Assembly: GCF_049116215.1 (NCBI RefSeq)
Contig: NZ_JAGDZB010000001.1
Location: forward strand, 868,001-932,000
Length of the DNA stretch: 64,000 nucleotides
Direction: 5' to 3'
Origin: Shimia sp049116215
GTDB lineage: Bacteria; Pseudomonadota; Alphaproteobacteria; Rhodobacterales; Rhodobacteraceae
Position numbers and translations under genes: made by a program. The notes under the pieces are model-generated. The model saw only the letters and a list, made by a program, of their open reading frames with translations, searched no databases and was not told where the DNA came from. Below are positions 8,723-17,758 of this stretch, in pieces. How positions within the stretch are numbered: position 1 is the first letter of the stretch; every line of letters starts with the position of its first letter.

Positions 8723-9449
8723 AATCGTGCTCGATACGGAAACCACCGGGTTTGATCCGTTCTCCGGCGACCGAATTGTCGAGATTGGTGCGTTGGAATT
8801 GTACAACCACCTGCCGACTGGTGAGACCTTTCACGTCTATATCAACCCGCTGAGGAATATGCCCGAAGAGGCTTTTGGCGTGCACGGGATTGGGCCGGAT
8901 TTGCTGGATGTGCCACGGGATGCACAGCCGGGTGAGGTGACGCTGAAAGACAAGAAAGTCTTTGAGGCGCATGGGCAGGCGTTTTTGGATTTCATTGGCA
9001 ACGACAGTAAACTGGTCATTCACAACGCCAAATTTGACATGAAATTCCTGAATGCGGAACTGAATTGGATGAACCTGCCCGAGATCCCGATGGATCGCGC
9101 GGTTGATACGCTGGCTATGGCGCGTACCAAATTTCCTGGCTCGCCAGCCACGTTGGACGCTTTGTGCCGACGGTATGGGATCGATAACTCCTCACGGACG
9201 TTGCACGGCGCGCTTTTGGACTCCGAAATCCTAGCGGAAGTCTATCTTGAGCTGATTGGTGGCCGACAACCGGACCTTGTTTTGGCTTCTGGAGGTGGCG
9301 GTAAGACCAAATCGGTGCAGGTGGACGACTGGCGGCCCACCAAACGGGCGACGCCCCTGCCCTCACGCCTAACCGAAGACGAAGCGACAGCGCATAAAGA
9401 ATTTGTTGAAAAGATGGGCGATAACGCCCTTTGGACCAAACTGGGATAG
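8715..9449 (+). CDS. dnaQ: DNA polymerase III epsilon subunit (3'-5' proofreading exonuclease)
   Basis: DnaQ is the proofreading exonuclease of the replicative polymerase. The 244-residue protein has the exonuclease motifs in order: LDTETTGFDP (Exo I, Asp and Glu), HNAKFDMKFLN (Exo II), and HGALLDSEILAEVY (Exo III, His and Asp). The C-terminal tail after residue 180 is variable and presumably binds the polymerase alpha subunit. It is the last gene of the rightward run from the proposed origin and converges with secB. Confidence 0.95.
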   Translation: MREIVLDTETTGFDPFSGDRIVEIGALELYNHLPTGETFHVYINPLRNMPEEAFGVHGIGPDLLDVPRDAQPGEVTLKDKKVFEAHGQAFLDFIGNDSKLVIHNAKFDMKFLNAELNWMNLPEIPMDRAVDTLAMARTKFPGSPATLDALCRRYGIDNSSRTLHGALLDSEILAEVYLELIGGRQPDLVLASGGGGKTKSVQVDDWRPTKRATPLPSRLTEDEATAHKEFVEKMGDNALWTKLG

Positions 9450-9454
9450 GCCAT

Positions 9455-9484
9455 AAAAAAGGCGCTGCCCGCGAAGGCAGCGCC
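9455..9484 (-). terminator. Rho-independent terminator for secB
   Basis: A 9-bp perfect stem (GGCGCTGCC, loop CGCGAA, GGCAGCGCC) is followed on the minus strand by six Ts. It lies 22 bp past the secB stop and just past the convergent dnaQ stop. Confidence 0.9.
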
Positions 9485-9506
9485 CCAAATGCTGTCAGCG
9501 GATCGC

Positions 9507-10004
9507 TTAGTTTGCGACTGGCTGCCCTTCTGCTTGCTGCTCTTGCGCGCGGCGCGCCAGCTCGGAGCGGTACAGAGCCACAAAATCGATAGTTTCCAGG
9601 TTCAGCGGCGGGAAGCCACCGTCGCGGGTCACATCGGACACGATGCGGCGCACAAATGGGAACAGCATACGTGGGCATTCGATCAGCAGAAACGGGTGCA
9701 GTTGATCTTCTGGCACACCTTCCACGTGGAACACACCAGCGTAGTCCAGTTCCAGAATGAACATCTCGGCGCCGTCTTCTTTGTTTTTGGCGGTGATGTT
9801 GAGCTTCATCGCCACTTCAAACTGATGATCGGCATTGCGCTTTTTGGCGTCCAAGTTGACCTGAACCTGAACGTCCGGCTGCGGGTTACCTGCGGAGCCT
9901 TTCTGAGCCAAAATGTTTTCGAACGACATGTCGCGTACAAATTGGGTCAGTACGTTCATTTTCAGTTGCGGTGCTTGTGCTGCACCGTTTTCATTTTCCG
10001 CCAT
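9507..10004 (-). CDS. secB: Protein-export chaperone SecB
   Basis: SecB is the tetrameric cytosolic chaperone that holds preproteins unfolded and hands them to SecA. The 165-residue product matches the family length and has the conserved FVRDMSFENILA block near residue 23, LEIDYAGVF-like LELDYAGVFHVEG, and ECPRMLFPFVRRIVSDVTRDGGFPPL towards the end. The start is the ATG at 10004. A clear terminator follows. fxsA lies just upstream on the same strand. Confidence 0.96.
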   Translation of the reverse strand: MAENENGAAQAPQLKMNVLTQFVRDMSFENILAQKGSAGNPQPDVQVQVNLDAKKRNADHQFEVAMKLNITAKNKEDGAEMFILELDYAGVFHVEGVPEDQLHPFLLIECPRMLFPFVRRIVSDVTRDGGFPPLNLETIDFVALYRSELARRAQEQQAEGQPVAN

Positions 10005-10057
10005 GGGAGTCTCCAGAATATTCGTTTGCCCTGCTTTAACAGGTCAAATTGGGTGTC

Positions 10058-10600
10058 TCAATGTTTAGTCCAACCGGATGGTTTATGCGTGGGTTTTTTG
10101 GCGCTGTCCAGTTGCTGGCTTGTACCATTCTGAGCGGGATCAACCTCAGAAAACTCGCCATCAATCACGTCTGTCTCAGCAGGGTGATGACTGCGGTTTG
10201 CCTGGCCGGAATGAAAGGTCGCGGATTGCTGGCTGCCCATCGTGAAACTTTGTACGCGCACCCGGCTGCGCGCAAAATTGAACATGATTTTCCGAAATGC
10301 CGGCGTGAGCAGGGCAAACCCGACGGCATCTGTGAAAAACCCTGGTGTCAAAAGCAACACACCCGCGATGAGGATCATTGCGCCATGGGCCAGAGGCTCT
10401 GTTGGGTCATTCAGTTCGTTGAAGGATTTTTGTACGTTTCCGATGGCCGCAAGCCCCTGAGATCGGACCAAATGCGTGCCAAGGATGGCGGTGAGCAATA
10501 CAATGGCGAGCGTCGGCCAAAGGCCGATGGCCCCGCCAACGCTGATGAACAGGGCAATTTCGATCATGGGGATCGCAACAAAGGCCAACAAGAGCCACAT
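10058..10600 (-). CDS. fxsA: FxsA family membrane protein
   Basis: FxsA-family proteins are small inner-membrane proteins named for relief of phage T7 exclusion by plasmid F in E. coli; their normal role is unclear. The 180-residue product has membrane segments at about residues 1-24, 28-50 and 68-100, and the signature LLTPGFFTDAVGF(A)LL near residue 85. The C-terminal 60 residues are polar. The frame is open far upstream, but the ATG at 10600 gives the family N-terminus MWLLLAFVAIPMIEIALF. It diverges from the Tim44-domain gene. Confidence 0.9.
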   Translation of the reverse strand: MWLLLAFVAIPMIEIALFISVGGAIGLWPTLAIVLLTAILGTHLVRSQGLAAIGNVQKSFNELNDPTEPLAHGAMILIAGVLLLTPGFFTDAVGFALLTPAFRKIMFNFARSRVRVQSFTMGSQQSATFHSGQANRSHHPAETDVIDGEFSEVDPAQNGTSQQLDSAKKPTHKPSGWTKH

Positions 10601-10704
10601 CTTAGCTTTACTCCAATGCTTCTTTTGGCGAGGTGGACTTGACCCCGCCCGTGACTTACATAAGTGCGAGAGAACAGTGTTTCCATGCCCAACATGAGGT
10701 TCAA

Positions 10705-11364
10705 ATGAACTCCTCCTTAATTCAACTTCTGGTTCTTGCCGGTATTGCCGTGTTTCTGATCTTGCGCTTGCGCAATGTTTTGGGGACTCGAGAGGGATAT
10801 GAAGAGCCCCGTCAGGAGGGGGTGACCTCTGCACGTCGCAAGGGCCCGGACCTTGAGGTGATTGAAGGTGGACCGGATCAAGACATTCTCGATCACGCCG
10901 AAGAAGGCAGCGTGAACGCGCTTGCACTGGCCAGAATGAAGTCGATTGATCCGCAATTTGGCGTTAGCGATTTTCTCGGTGGCGCGCGCGGTGCTTATGA
11001 GATGATCCTGATGGCGTTTGAAAAAGGCGATCTGGCTGAAATCAAAGGTTTCCTCGGCGACGAAGTCTATGAAAGCTTCGCTCAGGTTGTGGAAATGCGT
11101 GCCGACAAAGGTTTGACCGTTGAGAGCGAGTTCATCGGCGTGCGCGAAATGTCTCTGCAAGCGGCGCATTTTGACGAAAATACCAAAGAGGGTGAAATCA
11201 CTGTGCGCTATGTTGGCGAGCTGACACATGTTGTGCGTGACAACGGCGGTGACATTGTTGAGGGCAGCGAAAGCCAGATTAAGCGCCAGAAGGACGTTTG
11301 GACGTTTGCGCGCGCGATGGGGTCGGACGATCCAAACTGGCAGCTTGTTGCCACCGGCGAATGA
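10705..11364 (+). CDS. Tim44-domain (TimA-like) membrane-anchored protein
   Basis: This 219-residue protein has one N-terminal membrane segment (LIQLLVLAGIAVFLIL) and then a Tim44-like domain from about residue 75 (FLGGARGAYEMILMAFEKGD). Mitochondrial Tim44 docks the import motor; bacterial homologues are membrane-bound proteins of uncertain role found in many alphaproteobacteria. I use the ATG at 10705, which puts the membrane segment at the N-terminus, rather than the upstream GTG. Its stop overlaps the mltA start (ATGA). Neighbouring secB and fxsA suggest an envelope or transport context. Confidence 0.9.
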   Translation: MNSSLIQLLVLAGIAVFLILRLRNVLGTREGYEEPRQEGVTSARRKGPDLEVIEGGPDQDILDHAEEGSVNALALARMKSIDPQFGVSDFLGGARGAYEMILMAFEKGDLAEIKGFLGDEVYESFAQVVEMRADKGLTVESEFIGVREMSLQAAHFDENTKEGEITVRYVGELTHVVRDNGGDIVEGSESQIKRQKDVWTFARAMGSDDPNWQLVATGE

Positions 11365-12398
11365 TCCGGGTGTTTCGGGCGGCGCTGGCCGCGGTCGTTG
11401 TAATGGCCGGAGGGGCTGCTATGTCCGAAACTCATATGAAAATTCTTTCTTTTAAAGACCTTGACGGGTGGGCTGCGGATGATCACGAGGCCGCCCGTCA
11501 AGTGTTTCTGAACACTTGCGGTGATTTTGATGCGCCGGATTGGCAGACGCTTTGTGCGGCTGCCACCGGTATCGAAGACGCACGGAAGTTTTTTGAGCTG
11601 TTGTTTCGCCCGGTGTTGATTGAAGAGGCCGAAAAGAGTGCGCTGTTTACAGGGTATTTCGAGCCTGAACTGGACGGGTCTTTGACGCCAAGCGGACGGT
11701 ATCGCTTTCCTGTTTATCGTCTGCCAGCAGAAGCCCGTGATGGAAAATGGATTTCGCGGCGCGAGATTGAAACCACCGGCGCGCTTCAGGGGCGAGGTTT
11801 GGAAATTGCCTGGGTGGATGACTCTGTTGAGTTGTTTTTCCTTCAAATTCAGGGGTCTGGTCGTATTCGACTGCCAAATGGATCTTACATCCGTGTGGGC
11901 TACGGTGGGGCCAATGGCCATAAGTATCGCTCGATTGGTGCGGAGTTGGTGCGGCGTGGCGTGTATAATGCCCATCAGGTCAGTGCACAGGTCATCAAGA
12001 ATTGGGTGAAGCGCAATCCTGTGGATGGAGCTGAACTGCTGCGGCACAATGGCAGCTTTGTGTTTTTCCGGGAAGTGAACCGTGTGCCGGCACATAAAGG
12101 CCCGTTGGGCGCGATGAACCGCTCGATTACGGCGATGCGCTCTGTGGCGGTAGACCCGAAGTTTACCCCGCTTGGAGCCCCGGTTTGGGTGGAAAAAGAC
12201 GGCGCAGGACCTTTGCGCCGCCTGATGATCGCTCAGGACACTGGGTCGGCCATCAAAGGTGCGCAAAGGGCAGATATTTTCTTTGGCACTGGAGACGCGG
12301 CTGGCAAAGCGGCAGGGACACTTAAGGATCCGGGACGCATGGTGGTCTTGCTACCCATTCAGCGGGCTTACGCGATGTTGCCGGAGTCAGTTCTGTGA
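11361..12398 (+). CDS. mltA: Membrane-bound lytic murein transglycosylase A (MltA)
   Basis: MltA cleaves the glycan strand of peptidoglycan to give 1,6-anhydromuropeptides. The 345-residue protein has an N-terminal signal sequence (FRAALAAVVVMAGGAAM), the MltA domain with LFTGYFEPELDGS and QIQGSGRIRL, and a C-terminal 3D domain with VDPKFTPLGAPVWV and the catalytic-type aspartate in AQDTGSAIKG. No lipobox cysteine is obvious, so it may be periplasmic rather than lipid-anchored. It is coupled to the genes on both sides by overlapping start and stop codons. Confidence 0.93.
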   Translation: MIRVFRAALAAVVVMAGGAAMSETHMKILSFKDLDGWAADDHEAARQVFLNTCGDFDAPDWQTLCAAATGIEDARKFFELLFRPVLIEEAEKSALFTGYFEPELDGSLTPSGRYRFPVYRLPAEARDGKWISRREIETTGALQGRGLEIAWVDDSVELFFLQIQGSGRIRLPNGSYIRVGYGGANGHKYRSIGAELVRRGVYNAHQVSAQVIKNWVKRNPVDGAELLRHNGSFVFFREVNRVPAHKGPLGAMNRSITAMRSVAVDPKFTPLGAPVWVEKDGAGPLRRLMIAQDTGSAIKGAQRADIFFGTGDAAGKAAGTLKDPGRMVVLLPIQRAYAMLPESVL

Positions 12399-12982
12399 CA
12401 CGGCGGAAATTGAGTGAAGATGAAGTCACCCTCTGGCGGAAGGTGGCGGATACAGCTGAGCGCCTTCATCCTGGCGCAAGTTCTCATGAGCTCCCAAAAC
12501 CTAAGCCAAAACCACAAAAGAAACCTCGTCCGCATTTGACACCTGCCCTGCCGGATTTTGAGGTTGGCTCTAAAGCTCCGGTTGGGCGGTCTGGCCATGA
12601 TTTGATGGGCAGCGTTTCAGATCGGGTCGCGCGGCAGCCGGTTCAGATGGACAAAAAAGCCTTTGGCCGGATGAAGCGCGGGAAGTTGAAGCCGGAAGGC
12701 AAAATTGACCTGCATGGCATGACCGCGGATCAGGCGCATGGCGCGTTGACCGGCTTCATTATGCGCTCTCATGGTGAAGGTAAGCGGCTGGTGCTGGTCA
12801 TTACCGGCAAAGGCAAGAGTAAGCGCGATGACGGACCCATCCCGACCCGGCGAGGTGTCTTGAAACACCAGGTGCCACAGTGGTTTGCACTGCCGCCTTT
12901 GAAAGCGTGTATTCTTCAGGTTGCTGAGGCGCATATACGACACGGCGGTACCGGTGCTTATTACGTCTATCTACGCCGTTAG
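12395..12982 (+). CDS. Smr-domain protein
   Basis: The 195-residue product has a basic, proline-rich N-terminal half and a C-terminal Smr domain from about residue 100 (KIDLHGMTADQAH, VLVITGKGK, HGGTGAYYVYLRR). Smr domains are often nucleases or nucleic-acid binders related to the MutS2 C-terminus. The start is GTG, overlapping the mltA stop (GTGA). Its 3' end overlaps the end of the convergent MFS gene by 12 bp. The actual substrate is unknown. Confidence 0.92.
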   Translation: MTRRKLSEDEVTLWRKVADTAERLHPGASSHELPKPKPKPQKKPRPHLTPALPDFEVGSKAPVGRSGHDLMGSVSDRVARQPVQMDKKAFGRMKRGKLKPEGKIDLHGMTADQAHGALTGFIMRSHGEGKRLVLVITGKGKSKRDDGPIPTRRGVLKHQVPQWFALPPLKACILQVAEAHIRHGGTGAYYVYLRR

Positions 12983-14191
12983 AGACCGACGTGCGCGAGT
13001 GAAAGGGATCACCATCAGCGCGCTGGCGATGGCAAAACAGACGGCAAAGGCAGTGAGCTGAGTTTCGTATGGTACGCCGCTGTCGATGAGCCAGCCAGAT
13101 AGGCCCGGACCAAGGGCCGATCCAAGCACGGAAAAAGCCGCTACAGTGGCTTTGATGGCGCCCAGATGTGTGGTGCCAAAGAATTCAGACCAGACAGAGG
13201 CCGGCAGGGTGGCCTGACCACCCCCGGCCATGCCCATAAGCACAACGCCAACTGCAACCCATGCAATGGAGGGCGACCAGGCGTGGAGCGCAAAAGCAGC
13301 CACCAATGGCAGGAGGTAGAACGGCATCAAACGGGTGGCGCCAAACCGGTCAATGAGCCAGCCAAACGTCAGCGTGGACAGCGCAAAGGATAAGGTTCCC
13401 AACGGAAACACCGCAACAAGTGAAAGATGTGACCAGCCTTTGATCTCTGCAAAATAAGTTTGCTGGAAAAAGAACACTGTCGAAAACGCCGGAAAGGCCA
13501 TCATTGCTGGAATTGCGGATAGGAAAACAGGGTGGCGAATGGCCTCCCAGCGGGACCACGAACGGCCCTCCATACCAAGAGAACTCATGCTACTGGCCAT
13601 GTGTTGCGGCTCACGCTCTTGCCGCAGAAAAACATAGATCACTGGGGCCATGAGCACACAAAAACCGGCTGCGATCAGCCAGATGAAGTGCCAATCAACC
13701 CTGCCTTTTAGCCAGACAACCGTGATTGGCATCACAGCTTCCGCCAGCATGAAACCCATTGTGGCAAAGGCCAAGGCGCGGCCACGGGAGGCGGCAAACC
13801 AGCGCGCCATGGCAACCGCTGAAATGTGCGGCAACATGCCTTGGGCTGTGAACCTGAGCGCTAGAATGACAAAAGGAAGCGCCCAGACCCACGACAACCA
13901 AGCCATTGCAAAACACGCCCCTGCTAGACAGATCAGCATGATCGGGCCAAGGATGCGGACCCGCATACGATCCGCCAATGTGCCTGCCCACAACATGATC
14001 AACGCCGAGGTTCCGGTGCCGACCATATAGATTGCGCCCCATTCACTATGGGACAGTTCAAAGGCCTTTCGGATGTCCGCAGCAAATGTGCCAATAAAAA
14101 AGGTTTGGCCAAAGCAGGACAGAAACATCAGCATTGCGCCGGGCAATAGGTAGCGGCCATTTTGCTTGAGGAAACTTCGGTACGAGATCAT
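12971..14191 (-). CDS. MFS transporter
   Basis: A 406-residue protein with about twelve hydrophobic segments and the major-facilitator loop motif GTLADRMRVRILGP near residue 70. An FGWLIDRFGATRLMP loop near residue 280 marks the second half. The substrate cannot be told from the sequence; N-terminal features resemble monocarboxylate/oxalate-type members only generally. Its ATG overlaps the stop of the upstream lipoprotein hydrolase gene (ATGA), so the two are probably made from one message. Confidence 0.9.
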   Translation of the reverse strand: MISYRSFLKQNGRYLLPGAMLMFLSCFGQTFFIGTFAADIRKAFELSHSEWGAIYMVGTGTSALIMLWAGTLADRMRVRILGPIMLICLAGACFAMAWLSWVWALPFVILALRFTAQGMLPHISAVAMARWFAASRGRALAFATMGFMLAEAVMPITVVWLKGRVDWHFIWLIAAGFCVLMAPVIYVFLRQEREPQHMASSMSSLGMEGRSWSRWEAIRHPVFLSAIPAMMAFPAFSTVFFFQQTYFAEIKGWSHLSLVAVFPLGTLSFALSTLTFGWLIDRFGATRLMPFYLLPLVAAFALHAWSPSIAWVAVGVVLMGMAGGGQATLPASVWSEFFGTTHLGAIKATVAAFSVLGSALGPGLSGWLIDSGVPYETQLTAFAVCFAIASALMVIPFTRARRSLTA

Positions 14192-15285
14192 GATCCGCCT
14201 GACGGGCCGGAAACCTGAATGGCCATGGCCTGATTGGAGACCCGCACCTTTTCAGCCTGTCGCAAAAGGAAATTTGGATCGTCCGGGGCGAGCAATGCGT
14301 CAAAGGTGCGCGCGTCACGCAACAGAGCGATCAAGGCTGGGCTTTCCGCAAATGTCATGTGGTTGTTGCTACCGTCTGCGAAGCCAGACACATCAAATAC
14401 AATCACCGGAAGGTCGGCTAGCACGTCGGGGTTTGAGAGCTGTCCGAGCCTTTCGGAAGACCGGTTGATCCGGTTGGATAGCCGCAGGGCGCTGTCTTCA
14501 GTGGAGGTCAAAATCACTGTGGAGTCAGGGAGAGCTTTTATTGGTTCCAAGTTTCGCAGGAACAAATCGACCGGCATATCGGGAGAAATCAACGCAAGCG
14601 CGTCGATGTTGCGCGTGGTCCAGCCGGGCTCTTTCAACTCGATTTGGCGCAGCGTTTCGGTGATCAAAAAAGTGCCTAGGGAATGGCCAACCAGCAAAAG
14701 ACGTTCAGATTTGGACTTGGCAAGGGCACGTAGAGTGCGTTCCAGATCATCGCGCGAGTACAGCGCGCTTTCCCTGTCATGCGCATAACCCAGGGGGCTG
14801 CCAGCGCTGGCCCAGGCGAAGTTCACCACAGTGCCCGGCATATCAAAATCGTTTTGTAGCTGGGCGATGCGAAACAAGCTGTCTTGGTAGGTGTTATAAA
14901 ATCCATGCACAAAGACGGTGACCTCGCGGTTGCGACGCGGTTTGGTTGACAGGCTGGATGAGACCTTGGTTGCCAATTTTGAGAGAGTGGCAATTTGGGT
15001 TTCTTTTGCGATCACGAAGTGTTTCTGTGGATCAGGGCGGGCGCTGAAGTTGGGGGCTTCCCCTGACGTGTGTTCAGGCGGAATAGAGACTGTTGTGTCA
15101 AGAAAGGTCAGTTCAGAATTTCGGGTGGTTGCGAGGTACCCTTCCGTATTTCGCTGTCGGTTTGTGACAACAAAAACCTGGCGTGTGTTGGGAGAGGTCA
15201 AGGCCTCCGGCTGAACCGGTGCGGTGATCCGATCCGCGCAGGCGGAGACAAAAAAGCACGTAACTATGACAAGAAGACTGCGCAC
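14188..15285 (-). CDS. Alpha/beta-hydrolase lipoprotein (DUF900-type)
   Basis: A 365-residue protein that starts with a lipoprotein signal (LLVIVTCFFVSAC, cysteine at residue 16). It has an alpha/beta-hydrolase domain with VFVHGFYNTY and the nucleophile elbow LVGHSLGTFL at about residue 200, matching the DUF900 family. It is likely an esterase or lipase-like enzyme on the inner side of the outer membrane or the outer face of the inner membrane. The start is GTG at 15285, directly after the hslU terminator T-run, so it presumably has its own promoter nearby or depends on readthrough. Confidence 0.87.
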   Translation of the reverse strand: MRSLLVIVTCFFVSACADRITAPVQPEALTSPNTRQVFVVTNRQRNTEGYLATTRNSELTFLDTTVSIPPEHTSGEAPNFSARPDPQKHFVIAKETQIATLSKLATKVSSSLSTKPRRNREVTVFVHGFYNTYQDSLFRIAQLQNDFDMPGTVVNFAWASAGSPLGYAHDRESALYSRDDLERTLRALAKSKSERLLLVGHSLGTFLITETLRQIELKEPGWTTRNIDALALISPDMPVDLFLRNLEPIKALPDSTVILTSTEDSALRLSNRINRSSERLGQLSNPDVLADLPVIVFDVSGFADGSNNHMTFAESPALIALLRDARTFDALLAPDDPNFLLRQAEKVRVSNQAMAIQVSGPSGGS

Positions 15286-15317
15286 AAAAAAATCCCGGCA
15301 AAACAGAGTTGCCGGGA
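15285..15317 (-). terminator. Terminator after hslU
   Basis: The stem TCCCGGCAA (15293-15301) pairs with TTGCCGGGA (15309-15317) and is followed on the minus strand by a T-run at 15292-15286. It lies 37 bp past the hslU stop and ends at the GTG start of the next gene. Confidence 0.88.
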
Positions 15318-15353
15318 CTATGCCGAGGATGGGTAAAAGTCGCTAGGGGGAAA

Positions 15354-16664
15354 TCAGAGCACGTAGCGGCTGACGTCCATGGATTTGGACAGCTCACCCA
15401 AGTTGGTTTCCACAAAGGCTGCATCAACCGTGATTTCTTCGCCGGAGCGGTCAGGGGCGGTGAAGCTCAGCTCCTCAAAGACACGTTCCATCACGGTGTA
15501 AAGACGACGTGCGCCGATGTTTTCGATGGACTGATTTACATCTGCGGCAATCTTGGCCAGTGCGGCGATACCATCATCCGTGAAGGAGACGGTGACCTCC
15601 TCGGTGCCCATCAACGCGGTGTATTGGCGGGTCAGGGCGTTGTCGGTTTCTGTGAGGATGCGCACAAAATCCTCTTCGGTCAGAGCACGCAGTTCCACGC
15701 GGATTGGCAGACGGCCTTGAAGCTCCGGCAAAAGGTCAGACGGCTTCGCGATGTGGAATGCGCCAGAGGCGATGAACAGGATGTGGTCGGTTTTTACCGG
15801 GCCGTGTTTGGTGGAGACAGTGGTGCCTTCGATCAGTGGCAGCAAGTCACGCTGCACACCCTCGCGGGAGACGTCACCGCCACGGGCTTCTTGGCGGGCG
15901 CAAACCTTATCGATCTCGTCCAAGAACACGATGCCATTCTGCTCCACAGATTGCAGTGCAGCGGCATTCACGGTTTCATCGTCCAGCAGTTTGTCTGCTT
16001 CGTCAGAAATCAACACCTCATAACTCTCAGAAACAGTCATACGTTTCTTGGTGGTGCGACCACCCATGGCTTTGCCAAAGATATCACCCAGGTTCATCAT
16101 GCCCATTTGCCCGCCGGGCTGACTGGGCACGTCAAACATGCCGCCCAAAGGATTGGAGCTGTCAGCAACTTCGAGCTCAATCACTGTATCGTCCAGAAGG
16201 CCGTCTTTGAGCTTCTTGCGGAACATGTCCCGCGTGCCTTCGCGCGCGTCTGGACCGGCAATCGCCTCGATCACGCGATCTTCGGCGGCGGCATGGGCTT
16301 TGACCTTCACGTCTTCGCGCATGTGTTCGCGGGTTTGGATGATAGCAGCGTCGACGAGATCACGGATGATTTGTTCCACGTCGCGGCCCACGTAACCCAC
16401 TTCGGTGAATTTGGTGGCTTCAACCTTGATGAACGGCGCGCGGGCTAGTTTGGCGAGGCGGCGGGAGATTTCGGTTTTGCCCACACCGGTGGGGCCAATC
16501 ATCAGGATGTTCTTGGGGTAGACTTCATCGCGGATGTCGTCGGCTAGCTGTTTACGACGCCAACGATTGCGCAGGGCCACGGCCACAGCGCGTTTTGCGT
16601 CATTCTGGCCAATGATGAAGCGGTCAAGTTCGGAAACAATTTCACGGGGTGTGAGATCAGTCAT
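15354..16664 (-). CDS. hslU: ATP-dependent protease ATPase subunit HslU
   Basis: HslU is the AAA+ unfoldase that feeds proteins to the HslV peptidase. The 436-residue product has Walker A GPTGVGKTEI near residue 57, the insertion I-domain (about 110-240), Walker B GIVFLDEIDKV, and the C-terminal tail ending SRYVL that activates HslV. I use the ATG at 16664 (MTDLTPREIVSELDRF), the family start. Unusually, hslV is not adjacent: two unrelated genes lie between them on the same strand. Confidence 0.97.
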   Translation of the reverse strand: MTDLTPREIVSELDRFIIGQNDAKRAVAVALRNRWRRKQLADDIRDEVYPKNILMIGPTGVGKTEISRRLAKLARAPFIKVEATKFTEVGYVGRDVEQIIRDLVDAAIIQTREHMREDVKVKAHAAAEDRVIEAIAGPDAREGTRDMFRKKLKDGLLDDTVIELEVADSSNPLGGMFDVPSQPGGQMGMMNLGDIFGKAMGGRTTKKRMTVSESYEVLISDEADKLLDDETVNAAALQSVEQNGIVFLDEIDKVCARQEARGGDVSREGVQRDLLPLIEGTTVSTKHGPVKTDHILFIASGAFHIAKPSDLLPELQGRLPIRVELRALTEEDFVRILTETDNALTRQYTALMGTEEVTVSFTDDGIAALAKIAADVNQSIENIGARRLYTVMERVFEELSFTAPDRSGEEITVDAAFVETNLGELSKSMDVSRYVL

Positions 16665-16676
16665 AGCGGTGTCCAA

Positions 16677-17741
16677 TCAGTGGGAAGGCGGCAGGCGGTG
16701 CAGCGGCAGGATGCCGGACAGCGGCGCAAGTAAGGCCGCGCGGAAGCGGGACCAGAAGGCGCCAAGCACCACCAGAAAGATGCCGAGGAAGAGAATGGTG
16801 AAAGCTGCGCCTTCGCCGTCAAAGACGATGCTGGCCAAGGCAACGGTGTAGCCGATGGCAGCAATCAAGAAGGAGCGACGATCGATGATGATGGCAATGG
16901 CAGCAAATCCCAGAAGGAAAAGCATGAGGGCCATGTAGGCGCCGTTGCCACCTGTTTCGAGAAGCGTGAGAGCAACAGTGTTGATTAGGGCTGGTGCGGC
17001 AACAACGTGCAACCAGAAGCCCTGTGCACTGCGGCGAGTGACGCGGTGCGGGTCAGACATGTCAAAGTACATGGCAACAGCAAAAACAGCGATGCCCACG
17101 CCTAGAGTGATAAAGGCGAAGGGTCCTCCAGCAGAAAGCAGGAAGAGGTCTTGCGGGCTGGTTGGTGTGCCGGATTGGTTGGCGCCAAGCATGAGCGCGA
17201 TGCCAAAGACGCCAAGCGCAATCAGCGCCATGGCGAAAGGCACGCGGAAGCGCAGCCAGAAGATCAGTGTTGCTAAGGTGGTGAGCGCCAGGGGCAGTGG
17301 CAGGCTGGAGAAGTCTTCTTGGGCGAGCATGAAGGGCTGCGCGAAATAGGCCGTGATGCCGGATCCAGCGTTGATTGCCCAAAGGATCGACAAAGCAATG
17401 GCGGGGGCCACCATGCGACGGCGGCGGATGAAGTACTCCGCAAGGGCCCAGATCACAGTGCCGGAGATGGCTGTCGTGGTGACAATTTTGGTTTTGTAGT
17501 TCACCACTTCGGCGGCCATGGCGATGCCGTTGACCGCAGCCCAGCCGCTGGCGAGGATCAGCAGACCAACCACAATGAAAACCTCGTTGAAGCCTTTGAA
17601 CAGCTCAAAGGGTTCATCCCCTACCGATAGGTCTTCTCGCGCGCCGCGCCGGCTATCGGCGAGCGCCGCAAGAGACGTGGCCTGTTGTTCGTTGAGCAGA
17701 CCGGAGCCAACTGCGGCGCGAAGATCATCTTTGTCAATCAT
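16677..17741 (-). CDS. Multi-pass membrane protein of unknown function
   Basis: A 354-residue protein. The first 55 residues are soluble (GLLNEQQATSLAALADSRRG), then about ten hydrophobic segments follow. The layout of a short N-terminal domain plus many membrane helices resembles DUF2157-type proteins, but I cannot assign it firmly. It ends 12 bp before hslU starts and begins 17 bp after the aldo/keto reductase ends, so it is probably co-transcribed with hslV and hslU. Confidence 0.85.
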   Translation of the reverse strand: MIDKDDLRAAVGSGLLNEQQATSLAALADSRRGAREDLSVGDEPFELFKGFNEVFIVVGLLILASGWAAVNGIAMAAEVVNYKTKIVTTTAISGTVIWALAEYFIRRRRMVAPAIALSILWAINAGSGITAYFAQPFMLAQEDFSSLPLPLALTTLATLIFWLRFRVPFAMALIALGVFGIALMLGANQSGTPTSPQDLFLLSAGGPFAFITLGVGIAVFAVAMYFDMSDPHRVTRRSAQGFWLHVVAAPALINTVALTLLETGGNGAYMALMLFLLGFAAIAIIIDRRSFLIAAIGYTVALASIVFDGEGAAFTILFLGIFLVVLGAFWSRFRAALLAPLSGILPLHRLPPSH

Positions 17742-17758
17742 GAGGTGTGGGTCTCTCG

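Noticed and set aside
9718..9733. TTCCACGTGGAA palindrome in secB resembling the Pseudomonas-type parS
   Set aside because: It encodes the conserved SecB stretch FHVEG and differs from the two perfect sites nearby at the key inner positions, so chance is the simpler reading.
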